64,000 nucleotides of DNA from Himantopus leucocephalus (GCA_003993805.1 RSEF01000002.1:77115772-77179771), one strand, 5' to 3'. Positions 26,205-40,079 are shown, numbered from the stretch's first letter. Translations and numbers: made by a program. Notes: generated by a model from the sequence alone, not told the origin.

Positions 26205-28654
26205 AAATCAAGGGAGACTCTCAAAGTTGCTTTTATACCTACTTAGCTCTGTGTGGTGGAACTTGAAATGGTATAACTTACAGAGTTGAAAGTAGACTTT
26301 ATAAGCTATGTTAAAGTTGCTGCAAACAAGGAAAACTCAACAAACAACTTTCAGGAGTACTTTAGTAAGCAATTGCTTGCTGGCTGGAATGCAAGTTACA
26401 CCACGTTAGACCCGCTTTGTATTTTGCCCCAAGGAGCCAGCAAGCTGGGTGGGAGACCGACGGGCATTCCCACCAGCCTGTCAGGCTGGACAAGCTGCAA
26501 GAACAAGCAGTCAGTGTGATACTTCTGCCTTCCCATTCTCAACCACAACAACAGGGAGGAAAAAGTCAATTCAGCTTTCAACCTTTATATTTAGGTCAAG
26601 TTCAGTTAAAATTTTAAGAGAAAAAGGTTCAAGAGTTCACCATTTTCTTAGCCAAATAACAATGAAAATGGAATTTGCATTCCTCTGCTCAGAGGACTTG
26701 CACAGAGTGACGAGCCAGGCTATGCAAGTGATACGTGAGCAGCAGCTGGCTCTTCACAGGAGTCTTCTGGAACCAAATGAGACAGGGATAGGAGACGCCT
26801 GCCACACTACCAACTCCAGACAGGAGATAGCTCTCACAATCTTTTTCTCAACATTCTGTCTGCAGGTGCCCACCATTTCCATGGTCCAGCCTTGCTTGTT
26901 GCTGTACCCTTTGCTACATGAAAGAAATAAAAATGTTAACCGGGCATGGGAAAAAGATGTTAGTCCCAAAACCCATGGCATGGAGAAAAATGTTATTTTT
27001 CCTGCTGACAATTTTGTTTGGGTTGGCAGAACATGTCATTTTGACTGTGAAAAGGAGCACGTGTACTGAGCTCTGTGAGCTCATCTGGTATCCCTGCCAG
27101 TGCCAACTAGTAGCAATTCAGAGCTCAGCTTGTTATTGAAGATGAATCCATTACAGCTGTCAGGTACCTGCCAATTTAAACCTTAGTGAAAACTGGTCAG
27201 AAATTGAGCGACTTTAGAAACCAATACATTTTTGCTTGTTTCAGAGGCTCAGATGGGCATATGCAAAATATACTATCTTCCAGTAGCCCATTTTGCAATT
27301 GATTAGAATTTGAATCCTTTGTGCTTGAATCAGGGTGGGGAAAATATTTTGAGACTGCAGTTTGATCTAAATGTTGCTCTTACTTGTGGTTTGGCAAAAG
27401 ACTCTGAAATGCTGTTAAATCAAAAAGGCAAAGAAACCTGCAATTGCCGTGTCTCTGCTTATAAAAAAACATTTTAAAATAACCACATGCATCATTCACT
27501 ACACAGATGCCACATTCTTCCCTACCCTTACTTAATAGCTAGCTGTCAATCTATGTTGAAGAGCAGTTACCTGACATTACCATAATAATGCTTCAAAGCT
27601 TCATATTAAAGATGGGTATCTTCCTAGGCAAGCCCATAGGAAAAAAAAAAAAAGCGCCTTTTCACTCTACAGTTGCAAAAATGCACTGCTCTGAGAGATG
27701 ATAGAGTGTAACCAGGCAGGAATGATAATCACAGAATTACAGATACCCTTGACTTCTCTTTACTGTAATTAAGGAGAGGGATCAACAAATCTGAGTCTGC
27801 ATAAGAAAGGTTTCTCATCTCTATCTCTATTAGTTGTGGTAGAGAGGAACCTAAATGTGAACTGAGACCTCCAGCCATTAACATAACATAAACACTTCTG
27901 CCATCTTCCAGGATAAGCATTACACTTCTCAGGACAGCTCACGTACAACCACTTTGACATTTAGTCATTCTCGAAACGCACTCCTTTCACATGCTCCTGC
28001 TGTGAGCAAACACTGCAATGGAAACCTGCCTGGATCACAGGTGTAGGAGATGGTGCTATGTGTACAAGCCAAAAAAAACCTCATCAAAATCTTTCAAGTT
28101 GTGTTCATTTGATATTAAGTATGGGGAACTGGAGGTGACATTAAAAGCACCATTTTGCAAGCAGGATTAGAAGATGATGGTGGGACCCAAAGACCTGATG
28201 AAGCTCTGGGACATACAATCACCTTCTCTAAGTGTGAGGAATGGTGAGAAATCAAAGCACAGAAATCCTGTGAAAAAGGCACCAGGTGCTTAGGTGCAAG
28301 GGAAATACAACTCAGTGGTAGCTTACCAATATATAGCATCTTCCATTCCCTCCGCAAGAGAGTAAAGCAGCCCAGGACCAGAGGGCAGTTAGAAAACAGA
28401 AGGCGACAGGTGCTTCACAGGAGAATGTCCAACACCAAACAACAAGCAAGCACCATGCGTGTCCTCTCTCATCCTACCACATATTGTGACCCCATCAGGT
28501 AAGTCCCAGAGCAGAGATTTTCCCTAGGAGCTACTATCAGGAAAGCTATTGACACCAGCCTCCATGATCTGCAAATCCCTCATGCAACCTCCTGTTGACT
28601 AAGCCTTCCACATCTTAGTTTTTCACTGACTAGAAACTAAATGTTGCAGGAATG

Positions 28655-28695
28655 TAGCTGTGCCAGTCTTCAGTGTTAGGAGACAAGATTACACA
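28655..28695 (+). repeat. Possible fragment of an old sauropsid interspersed repeat
   Basis: GTAGCTGTGCCAGTCTTCAG followed by a TTAGGAGACAAG block resembles a GTAGCTGTGTTGGTC...TTAGAGAGACAAG segment that I recall as common in reptile genomes. Only about 40 bases match, so this is a weak call. Confidence 0.35.
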
Positions 28696-31600
28696 GACCT
28701 CTGACACATGAGACTACACAAAGAGAAGCCATTAGGAAATGGGACAAAAACTCAAGTGTCTATGAGAGAAAAAGAAAGGGCAAAGCTAAACTTCCTTCCT
28801 GAACTCCCTCCCTCCCAAGAGAGAGAGGAACCCTGCCACTTGCACTATTTACTATAAGAAAAACATGTTCTGGGAACCATCTTCCAGTAGTCCACCGTGG
28901 AAGGCCTTGTCACCCTGGAGGATGTCCTTCAACTTTTCTTTCTCTGAACACGGACATAATATCAACCGTGGATAGACAGGAGCGACATCTCTGAGATCCT
29001 TCCCCCCCCGTATTCCGCAGCTGATAAAACTACCTACATGAGAGCAATGGCACCTACTCTGTACTCCAGGACACAGCATTCATTCAAGGCAGGGAAGCTT
29101 AGAACTGTTGTGGGCAAGGCAGAGTATTTATAAATTTGTACGCAATGTTGTTTACTCTGATACAATTGGATTGCTTCATACAAGCGTTTTGACTGAAACA
29201 AGATGAGATAATGGGAACCCTGACTGCTGGAGGCCAACTCGGTTTCAATTTGAATGTATGTATTTATTTAAGCCTTCACAAGCTTTCCCATTGACTCTGC
29301 ACATAAGAGAAGCTAAGTCAACACAGAAAGAGAGCCTCAAGAGCTCAGAAGGGTATTTGTGAGCTCGCGCCACGACAAGGGAAAAAGTAAGCACCACAAC
29401 AGTTTTGGATGTCATGACCTTCTTTCATAGCAGTTCACTTTACATCTGTGTTTCCCTCTTACTCTGAAAGAGGGGTTCTCCGATGTAGAAGAATGGGGAA
29501 GAGGGAGAAAAACAGTTCAAGAAGGCAAAGAAAATCTCGTTTACTTCTTCACATTGAGTTTTCTATTAGCTTATAGAAAAGTTTCTACATCAGAAAAATT
29601 AGAAAATATAAACAGCTTTTGCTGTGAATCGACATAAGACACATCACACACAAGCAATGTGTGTTCACGTGCATGCATGAACATGCACACAAACATACAT
29701 ACTTGTTCACATATGCACATGCCCAGAGGCAGTGACTACCACTCTTTCTAGGGGAGTTTCATCTGTGCTTTTAAGAATGGTACTTTTCAGTAAAAACATC
29801 CACTTTTGAATCGTTTTTTCAGTTACTGGATCTAAATTAATAATTGGCCTAAGCAGCAAATCTTAATTCAGGTTCAATCCTCTCTCAAGTTTGACCACAA
29901 AAGGTAATATGTCTGAGCTTTGCATGGAACTGTCATAGATCAAAACATGTCAATATTAACTCATCAAATTTGTGGACCAAACCAGTATTAACACAGCTAT
30001 GAAGAATTAAGTTCTTCAGTCACAAAAAAATCCACAAAATAAGTCGGTATTTTATTTATTGCAACAGTGCTTTTCATTAAATGTTTGCACAAAGTACAGC
30101 AACCATGACAAAATAATTTGTGGTTTATGCATGTATATAGCTACATTAGACTGTACAGGCCATTTAAATAGTGCATTATGTTAGCAATCATCGTTAGTAA
30201 CCCTATGTTAAGAAGTGTGGGCAGACACCTCATTAATACATACACAGATTGCCAGGATATTGTGCTGTCTCCTTGCTGCAAAAATATAAAATACAGTAGC
30301 AAGATTGAGTGGGATGATGAAGTCATCTGGCGAATCTCCACTGAGTGATGCACCTATGAGCAAATGACATAGCATATTCACACCACCCACTGGATACACC
30401 ACTGGACTGGAATTCAGGTGCAGACAGATGTTTCGGTGATCCCCATTGCCCAAGCATGGACAAGCCACAAATCAAACCTAACGTGCTATATCTTTGGAGG
30501 AGGGAACACTTTTGCTATCTTTCTGAATTTTAAATTCTAGCAGAGAAAAAGTACTGGTAGACCTACCAAAACATAGGGTTGCCCAACATTTCCCATTCTA
30601 AGTACTTCATTTTTCATTGACTATAAATTGGCTAAACTTCAGCTATGGGGGTGAAATTTCCACAGCAGGATCTGCTGCCAACTGTTATTTTTTTACTTTT
30701 GAAATTAAGATGAAATTAAGATCAGCTCCTAAACTTGGGAAATGGAGATTCCCACCTTATGAAAAAGTCCGGCATAAACTAGCGAAACACAGGCTGCTTT
30801 GGTTCTTAGCTCCCAATCCACAGATATGAAAATGATAAATTCACTAATAATTGAAGAACTCACATTATACCAGGAAAATAAACAGGCAGATACAAGAGCT
30901 CTTGCTTTTAATGTCATGTAATCTAAACATTGTTCAACAGCTATTACTGGTAGAGGCTAACAACAAAACACAGGTGTCACAGAAACAATCCTAAAATCAT
31001 TTAAGGACACAGAGCTGGAGACTCAAGCTTCAACAAAAAGAGCCAGTCACAAGTGGGAAGAAAGAAAAGTTTAATAAGACTGTAACCTGCAATGCCCACT
31101 CAGAAAGCTCTTTTATTAAGAGGCAAGTATCAACAAAAGTAAGCAGGAATTTCTCAGAGAGGTGTTTCCTGGCCCTTTTCTAATGCATTTATCAGATTGT
31201 GGAGGGCATGACAAAACTCCACATCTCTTTAGCAAGAAGATTAATTTAAATAGCTATATTTTGCGGGCAAAATAAAGTGCTATGATGCATTGAGGACAAA
31301 AGAAGATATTCACTAACAAGCCAGAATAGAAAAGGAACAAGCAAGTGATGCATTTATTTTACCAGCTATTTTTTGTTCCACTGCAATTCTTCTTTTCTAA
31401 AGAGAATGCTGATTTTGATCCTTTTCTGTGATTCCTTTTCAGATCAATCCTTTCCTGGCTGTTCTCCCTCTCCCTCCTCCCCCAAATCTATCCCCCCACC
31501 ACGAGGAGAGGCCAAGCCCCGCCGTATTTGAGTGGAATGCTGACGCCCACATAGGTGGGAGCAGAATTAGCCAAAACAAGTCCCTGCATTCCTTAGGATG

Positions 31601-32064
31601 TCAGCCCCCTTCTGCTGGCTCTTTTCTAATGTCTTATTAATAGGTAAAATCTCTTTCCCAAATCAGCCTTCCCCATTCTTTCACAGTGGAAAAAAAAGAA
31701 ACAAAAAAACTTCCTTAAACAGGTGCCCAGGCATATTTATAGCAAAGTATTATGCTAGTTAGACAATTACAGTTTTTCAGTTGCCCAATTTAAATTCCTA
31801 TAGGTACCTAATAAACCATCAAATGAAGAAGAATTACCAGTAAATAGCAATTACCTTGAAAGAACAGTACTTTAAATATTAAAGTGACACTTCATTAGTT
31901 ATGCTGGCAAACAGGTCAGTTTGAATCAAATGGCTATTTTAAATTAGTGGTCCTATTGCAGACGTGGGGTGTAATTTTTATTACCAAATACCCAGCCAAG
32001 CTACTGACCTTAAAAACATTACTCAAGCAATGGTTGAGAGTTAATTAGAATACTGTGCCAGGGG

Positions 32065-32081
32065 AAAAAAAAAAAAAAAAA
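32065..32081. repeat. A17 homopolymer
   Basis: Seventeen consecutive A follow GGGG. No retroposon body is visible upstream. Confidence 0.9.
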
Positions 32082-33339
32082 TCTTGAACGTCTCTGAATT
32101 CTTTCCAGGAAGGTGTTTTTAATAATGACAGTTTACTCCATTTAAAGGTCCATATCCTCAAGTCAAAATGTAGGCTTTTATGAAACCAGCAAAATATAAG
32201 ACTAGAAAAATATTTCCATCCCTTTTCTTCAACTGCAATGAAATATTTTCTTAAGAAACAAAATGAAGAGCCTCCAAACCATCTACACCTTCAGAACTGC
32301 ACCTCTACTACAGGACATCAGCTAGAAACTGACTCCCAATAGAAGCTTATACTGATATTTTCTTTTGCTGTGCAAGCTGAAACAAGGGTGGGAGGGAAAC
32401 CTACAGATAAATGTAATTTGACATTTAGCGCTTTTCATTTTTAGCCATCTATGGTATTAAAACTCATCACAAAATCAGTTGGCTAATGTACATTTTCTTA
32501 GTTGCAATTTCTTTTTTCTGTAACATACACCAGAGCAAAGAGTTTTCAGACTGATAATTCAAGCAACTGCTGCCAGTAAATTCCACTGCAAGACTCTCAT
32601 TACCCAGAGAAGTTCCTGTATTTTCATCACACTTGAAAATTGTGTCTCTAACCTTTCTCAGCAGAAATAACAAATAAGCTGGCACAATGTATAGAAGGAA
32701 TGGAAGTCCCACCGTGGATTGTTTCTTTTAGGCTCCTGTATAGATATGTTTGCTTCACATTCTCCTTTTCATCCCTTCTATTCAACTACTTTCATTCCAA
32801 TTTCTATCCAACATTTTCACCAGGTATTCTTCTTTACACAGTCCCATTCAGTGTATTCCATGATGGCAGTAACCTCAGTCACAAGCAGCTGTGGTTCTTA
32901 AATTCTGCCCAGCTTAAGTACAGCATTTTAAGTTTTTTATGCTATAGCTGCAGAGAATTTGCCAACTACTTACTAGACACAAAAGAAAGAACATGATACT
33001 ATGAGTCATAACTGAGGACCCATGAGAACTGCCATAACTACACTAAAGTTCAACATAACAGTTAATTCTCTCTGAGGTAGAATGACTTCACACAGAACTC
33101 GAAGGAAGATTCAAAATGAAGGTTGAATTTTGGCAGAAAAATGTAGGTAATCTTTCTGTCCAAAGATAGAATCCGTTCATTTCCAAGAGGTACACCTGGC
33201 AGAGGTACAGGGAAGATCCACAGCCTTGTGAAAAATCTTGTATCAAAGGTGGGACTTTAAAGGAACTTACTTACCTGAGAAGGGGAGCCCTGAGATCTGG
33301 CCTTGCTTTACATCAAGCAATAAAATACACGAACAGTCC

Positions 33340-33412
33340 TAGAAACCGGGATCAAAATCCTGGATTCCTCCTCCTTGGCTGAGCTCCCTCACCACGAGGC
33401 TACGAAGAGAAA
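33340..33412 (-). repeat. tRNA-SINE-like fragment, antisense
   Basis: The plus strand carries ACCGGGATCAAAATCCTGGA and, some 35 bases later, CCCTCACCACGAGGCTAC. In reverse complement this gives a GTAGCCT...GTGAGGG head and a GGATTTTGATCCCGGT block. They resemble the A-box and B-box parts of the tRNA-derived head of amniote MIR-type SINEs (GGTTCAAATCCC). A similar fragment lies at 51690-51790. Confidence 0.45.
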
Positions 33413-34014
33413 CTTCACTACATGCCCTCTATGGCTCCCTTGAATTACTGCCCGACTAGTGGAACAGTTTTTGCAGGAGCAGCGGAGAACATTCCCACAC
33501 TTCCCTTGGAGATGGGAGACCATGGTAAGAACACTTCAAGCAAAGCGGGGAACTGGACTTGGATCTGCCAGATTTTGGATGAGCTCCAGCCACTAAGGTG
33601 TTACCTAAAACGTGAGAATACAGCTCTTTCAGTCAAATTTTAAGAGAGGAATGCGTCATCTCCAGCACTCTGGGACAAAAGCTGTATAAACCAATCAACA
33701 GGAGAGAATTCAGGTCTCTGGACCTAGCTCTTCAGGATATCAGGTGGGTGCATGGAGTCATGTTTGATTGGAGTATTGGGTCTGGTGCCCTAGCTCAAGA
33801 GAGTGGTAAGATTTCAAACATATTCTTGTTTTCCATATTTCTTTTAGCTGGTATCTGGCACTTATTAAGCCTGCTGGCTGTTTTGGATCCCATTCTGAAG
33901 TATCTAACTGTCCTTAATTACTGTATAGGGCTCTAAAGCACCAGACACCAAAGGTCTGGACTGCACTCAAAGTGGTTGAAGGCAGACAGCTGCAGAACAT
34001 AGGTCCTGCCTTGA

Positions 34015-34140
34015 ATGCAGATCTATGTGCCTGATCCTGCACTCCATCGAGACCTTTACCACAGATTTGAACAGGCATAGAATCAAACTCATTCCAGTCT
34101 CAATGGAGCTCCGAGTATGCACACAGGTCGACATAAGAAC
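34015..34140. repeat. Old palindromic sauropsid repeat, diverged copy
   Basis: GTGCCTGATCCTGCACTCCA, then GACCTTTACCACAGATTTGA and ATGGAGCTCCGAGTATGCAC, follow a repeat I recall from turtle, crocodilian and bird DNA (a GGCCTGATCCTGC core with CCATTGACTTCAATGG-type palindromes). Its class is unknown to me. The orientation is undefined because the core is nearly palindromic. Confidence 0.5.
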
Positions 34141-37100
34141 CAAGTGAGGACCTACGACTGACTGTGCGTAATTATTTTTCCTTGTATTCACGTCCACTGA
34201 AAGCTGTCCAGCAGCATTTGAGATTGGTGAAAACAGATACTATACCCAAAGCAGCAATCCCTGGAATGTTTCTGAGGACCCAGGTTTCAGCCTCAGCCTT
34301 GTCCTGGCCCCATCCAGGAATGATACCCACCACATACCACCATCTTGATTGCTTCAAAGAAAAAGAAATTTGCTTCACATGCTGGACAGTCAGAAGAACA
34401 AGGTACTAGAACATGTCATGCCGTGCACCTATCATTCAGTTTCGTCTTATCCAGAAAGGGTAATAGTATGAAGTCAACCAACGCCCCATTCCAAAAGGCT
34501 CTCACCACACTCTGCATGGACCCAGTGACTTAGATGCATTAGCACAGCCCTCATGAAAACCAGACTGCAGAGTCAACAAGCAGTATTGCTCAGTTGTTCT
34601 ACTGCCCAGAACACTTGGGGGAAAAAAACAGCCAATTATTTCAGATTAACTGTGGATTTAGCAGCCTAATTTAAGCGTTCACACTGGAAAATGAACTGCA
34701 AAGTACAGCTGTAGGAAATAAGGCCCTTGTAATCGAAGAAGTTAATTTGTTCATTTCAGCTGAGTAGTCATTGAAATGCCTATCTCATACAAATATTTGT
34801 CTGATATATTGATATACAAATATAATTTCAGTATATTAGCTGAAGCACTAATTATATTAATAGCTGTATTTGCTTTGAAAAGGTCTCCCTTGCTGAAATC
34901 AATTAAAAGTACATGACGAAATTTCATTAAGCTCTACAGTATGTTTTTCCATCAAGTGCAAAGTTACTATCTTCCACCTATCTTATTATAACAGTGCATG
35001 ATAGGACTCCCAATAGATTCAGAAATCATTGTGCCAACAACTGTTTTGTACTTCTTTATCAGTAAGCATAGATTTTTTTTCCCCACCTCCTGAGGGAACA
35101 TATTTGCCTCGCACGTAAACAGTGCTGAACTTGTAAATGCAGGATTAAAGTTACTGAGGGATATACCTGTGGTAATCGTAACCTCACACTGCCCAGGAGG
35201 GTTCCTCGTACAAAGCAGCACATGTTTCATTCTGCATGACCTGGGTCACAGGCCCTCCCTCCAGCAACCCACACCACGATGGGCGATAACCACCATCCCC
35301 TTTGCATCTGGCAAAGAGTACACTATAAACGGTGAAAAAGAGAAATAGGACCTTTAAAAATGTATAGGTATTTACACGTTGCTCAAGAAGTGCTACTACA
35401 GGGCAAAGGAGCACCAGAAGCAACGGACAGAGGCCCGAGCTAACCTGAGGGGCTCAGATGCCAAAGAATATATACGTCTCCTTTCCCAGAACAATCATTA
35501 AGTTTAGTGCTGGGCAGAAGAGGGTTGTGAAAGGCAAATTGATGCACAAAGAGAGAAGAGAGGGAAATGCCATTCCTAGACCCAAGGACGGTGCCGACAG
35601 TTGCACCCAGAGAGACAACGATCTGTGGCTGTTCCTCTTCCGAGTGTCCTTTCTGTTCTCGCTTCCTTGAGCCTCAGTCTAAACAAGCCAACTCCTTTGT
35701 CACAACCACATGATTTGGGAAACTACGTCAGTTCTTTGCTTTCGAGCTTCCTCCATTTCTTGTCACTGTTTCTTCAGGTTGCCAACACACAGATATTGCG
35801 GTGGTGAGCACAGAAGAAAACTTCCATAAGCTAGACCAGCTCTGCCGAACAGCAACAGGTTTTGTTCTAGGCTTATACACCTGAGGCAATAAGGTCCCAA
35901 CCCCAGGTATTCTGTGCTTCCGCAATAGTTTTCCTGCTATTACTCTGACTGTCTCCAATGCCTGAGACCCAGAAGGAAAACAGTAGGGTAGAAAAAGAAA
36001 GACAGAAAGGAATGCCAGCAGAGATGTGGCCCAAAGATACTGAAAGAAAGCAGATCCCTGTGCTACACATTTGTGCTCTTCCTGAGAAGAGGGAATCAAA
36101 AAGCACCTGGTAAAAGTAGTATCCTTACAAACATAAAGGGGCCAAAATGAGGTAAGACAGCTGAATAGTTCTGGAGTCAAGAGTCTGAGTTTCAGTCTGC
36201 TGAAATCTGAGCTGCTCTACATGGCAAAAATTAAGCAGGTGCCTAAGTACTTACTCTGAAGAATTGACTCATGCTGTAATTTGCAGTTCTTAGCTTGTAA
36301 GCGGAACAGAACCACTTTCTTCACTGAGAGACTCTAAAAAGAAGCAAAGAATTACGTATTTTACTAAAGGCACAAAAACGTATTTAACATATTTTCTAAT
36401 ATAAACAAGAACTGGCACTTTTATAAAGCCAGCCAAATATAAGTTATGTTCTTCAGATATTATATTTAGGACACAGTGAGAAATATGTCACCACTTGTGA
36501 GAAGTTTTATTCCATCAATGGCGCTACCACCCACCTAAGTCTGCCCATGTGTTGGTGTGGAAAAGTTCCGTGTCTTCCCGCAACACTCCTGTCGGAATTA
36601 AAATACCTTGCATTGTAGACACATTAGGAGTGCTTTATCATGCTCAGCTGATGCACACAGTCGCTCATTATGATTGGGTAACTCAGCCATTAAGCTCTAC
36701 AATAAGCCCACGCTGAATCCTAAAAAGGGAGCCATATATAGGCTATGGAGGTGTTGAGTAAGAGAAGATTTACTGTGCTCTACATAACTAATTTTGCCTT
36801 CAATCTTTCCGGCATTTTTAGCAAAAGCTGCTAGCTGAACACATTGAATAATTATATCCCTGGTGCAATTTCATTGAGCATCTTTCAACCCAATAGAGCT
36901 CTTCTGTGTTCCCCAAAGAACAACTGAAAATCCTTCAGGCTAGGCAGAGGAAAAATACAGATTTTTTTTTTTTTCTTCACAGCTGAGGCTCCTGGTTACT
37001 CTGATCCAGGGTTAGGCATTGCAACAGACTCGGCATCCTTCATCACCTCAGTTAGCACTTGCCTACTTTCTCACTCCCAGGCAGTATGGAAGAAGCAGGT

Positions 37101-40079
37101 TTTGGACAAAAACAAAGAAAAACAAAACAAAACAAACCCAAAACTAGCGGGGAGGGAAAGAAATAGCAAATAACTGAAAGAAGGGGAGACAGGAACCATT
37201 TGGGCAAAGAAACTGGAGTGGGAAGCATGTAAAGAAAAAGGCCTGACCAGAATCAGGTTAGATGGTAGAAGGAATACGCTACACCAAACACAAGGGAAGA
37301 GGAGAGCTCACGGCCAGCTGGTCAGAGGCCAGAATGAGGAGCCAGGCAGTGGTGGAGAAAGGCAGGAGATGTGGGACACCAGTCTAGCACTACTGGGAAA
37401 CAAGAATGAATGTGGGCTCCAGCGATGAAGGCCAGGATATGGGGTTACCTGCCTTAGCTGCATGGGGGTATCATCCTAATTTAGCATTATCGCATTTTTG
37501 TTTCTCTATTCTACCTTAAAATACAAACCAAGGTTTTGCTGTCATTCTTTATGTTAAAAAATATATTTTTTTTTTCAGCTGGCAAAGTCAAGGTTTAAGA
37601 CCTTAAAAAATAGCAGTGCGATGTTCATGCAATGTTAAAAAGTAGTGCATTAACTGGCATTAACACTCTCGTACACTAGGTGTGCTAATACAGCCTGTGT
37701 TAAGAGGACTACTTGCTATTCTTCCTCCCTACTTATTCTTGCATGTGTGTTTTCTTTAATGGCTGTGGTATGAATCTTTCCAGCACGTGTCTTTAATTCA
37801 TAAATATTAGGTAGGGCTGTTTCTTCCCCCACTGATGATGAGTGCAATTAAATGTATTTTTTCAAATGAAGTTCTTAATATTCATTACCAATGTCATTCA
37901 GAGCTCTAGATTGCAGCTCAGACTCATATGTACACCTGCTACATCAGAGCTTTTTTTAAAATGGGATCTCCCCCTCTGTTTAAAGATTGGCCAAATATCA
38001 TAACAAGCAGATCTATTTAAATCCTGTCATATTGAATGATATATTAAATGACTCACCTGGCAACCTTGGAACACTTCAAAGAAACAGAGGAATGAAGAGC
38101 AGGTGCTCATCTCAGGATAGCAGGGCTATTCCTATGCTTTTTGCAGCTTGTGATGGTAAGTAGTGTAGTAAGTACTACAGCTGTTTTCGTTTCCTGAAAC
38201 TGAAAGCAAAAAACAAAGATAGGCCTGTATAAACAGAGAATCTTCTGAGTTTCATAGCCTAACTAACCAAAAAGCAAACAAACTCATGGCCTCACTTGGG
38301 AAGAAAAGAGATGAGAACACTAGGAAGTGAAGCATGAAGCGCAGTATAAAGTGTGTGACTGCACGCGTTGTATAAGCAAAAATGATACTCTGTTAGAGAG
38401 AAGGCACAGTTTATATAAGGGATAGGAGTTCTCTATGACAAAACCAGCCACACACATTAGCAAGAGGGCTATTCAGACAAATGGGACCCATGGACCTGAT
38501 CAACGGAAAATGCTGAAATGTAGTAACCTATACTATTTTCATTACCTGCAACGTAGGCGGGGGACAGAAAAAAAAAAGGGAAAACAGAAAAACACAACCC
38601 CTTGGGGACTGTGACATTCCACTGACTTTACCCACCAATGAGGGGAAATTTTGGTTGCCACCAGCAATCCACTGGATACTGACCAAGGGAGACAGCTGGG
38701 GAAGTTTTGGCTGATTTTATCACCAAAATGTATCTTCTACAGAGATTAAGCAAGAAAATAGGTAGATCAGGTGTTGGATAAATAAATACCTCATGATTTG
38801 TCATCTACATTTGTCAGCAGTTTGCATTGTGTTTCTCTCACACACTTTTACATAACTCAAATAGCTGAAGCATATTAAGAGGTTTTATCTGTTCTAGACT
38901 CATGACCCATTTATTTCTTTTCTGGGCACTAATTTCCCCCAACTGTGCCTCAAACTGAACAGCTCCCCAGCAGCCTCTGTATAGATTTTATTTCAGCATC
39001 TAATTTCAAAAGGACAAAGGCAGAACTTGACTTGAGGAGGAACCAGGAAGATGAAATTTCCTTTACAAGGTTATTTGGAATGAAGACATGATTTTAAAAT
39101 AGTCAGGGAGAGAACAGAGTGGAAAAGAAACCCCCCAGGGTATGATAGCCCAAAGCTTGGGATAGATGCAAAGAAAAAATGTTATAAGTCAGTGACAGCT
39201 TTCAAACTATGGATGAATTAAATTAAAAAATAGTAGTCCTCCACTTCTTGGGAGGCTGAAGAGCCTTCATCCCTGTTTATGCTGGGGATCAGCCCTGATT
39301 TCAGCAACTGACAACGAGCAATTGGTTTGCTCCCATGTGACCTCAACTGCAAACAGGCAAAACCCCTGGGGAGCTTCCAAACTAAGTTCCTCTGATTATA
39401 CCCCAAGGAGGGAAGGGGAAGAGTCCCTCCACTTCTGCAGAAACAGCTCTAGCATCCCTCATAGTAAGGGCAAAAGCAGGGGACACAGGAGTGCTTCAGC
39501 AACCCAGTCCAACCCAGGGGTAACAACAAGCAGTAAAAGAACCTTTGGGTGACATAGTCAGAGGAGAAACTCCTTAGGTCCATTCAACCTAATGTACAAC
39601 GTAAAAACTGACCACAGTGACATTTCTCAAACAGCCCTAATTGTCATCACAATTTATCAGCAGTAGCTGCACTTTGGGAATTTTCTTCACAATCCTTTTC
39701 AAACACCTCCAAATCAATTTTCCTGGCACATCCCCAAGTGTTCTTTTCGAAAGAATACCAGGTGCTCAAAAAATATAAGAATAGTTCATCTGGGGCAAGC
39801 AAAGGTCCATCCAGAACAGTACCTTGTCTTGATCGACAGTCAACAGGTACGAGATGAAGACAAACTCACGGTGATACAATTGGAAGACTGTCACTGCTGA
39901 TCTAATCCAGCTAATGCGATCGAGCAAGCAGGGCTCTGTCTCATCGGGTGAAATGCCTGAAGCACAACAGGCAAGATGTGTTTCACCCTCAAATTCCAGG
40001 AAAGCATTGTGCAAATACTCTGCGTGGGAAGGCTGCCTTTACATGGCCCATGTGACTGAGTACCGTAAAAATGTCCCAA
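34141..40079. other. Non-coding unique DNA, no gene seen
   Basis: No gene found. Complex AT-rich intervals at about 34730-34960, 36580-36730 and 37850-38070 carry many TAAT-type and ATTA-type words and look like candidate conserved non-coding elements. A CAAAA-type simple repeat sits at 37107-37143. A purine-rich stretch of unknown nature spans about 37140-37450. The 150-codon minus frame at 35728-36180 is unrecognised. Confidence 0.55.
37107..37143. repeat. AAAAC-type simple repeat
   Basis: An imperfect run of A-rich units with single C, clearest as AAAAC at 37119-37138. Confidence 0.8.

Larger units (their letters stand above)
25931..33339. other. Non-coding unique DNA, no gene seen
   Basis: No gene found. 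The longest open frame of the window lies here (plus strand 26449-27069, 206 codons); it has low-complexity Thr/Gln stretches, no domain and no start or splice context, and is judged chance. A 15-base repeat sits at 26168-26204, a purine-pyrimidine alternating run at about 29640-29730, a C-rich tract at 31465-31497 and an A run at 32065-32081. Confidence 0.6.

Noticed and set aside
26449..27069. Longest open frame of the window, 206 codons, plus strand
   Set aside because: It has no recognised domain, no signal or membrane segment, no splice or promoter context, and a chance-like composition. Frames of this size are expected in 64 kb read six ways.
36730..36745. CArG-like box in GCCATATATAGG
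   Set aside because: The central AT stretch is seven bases rather than six, so it does not fit the SRF consensus and stands alone.
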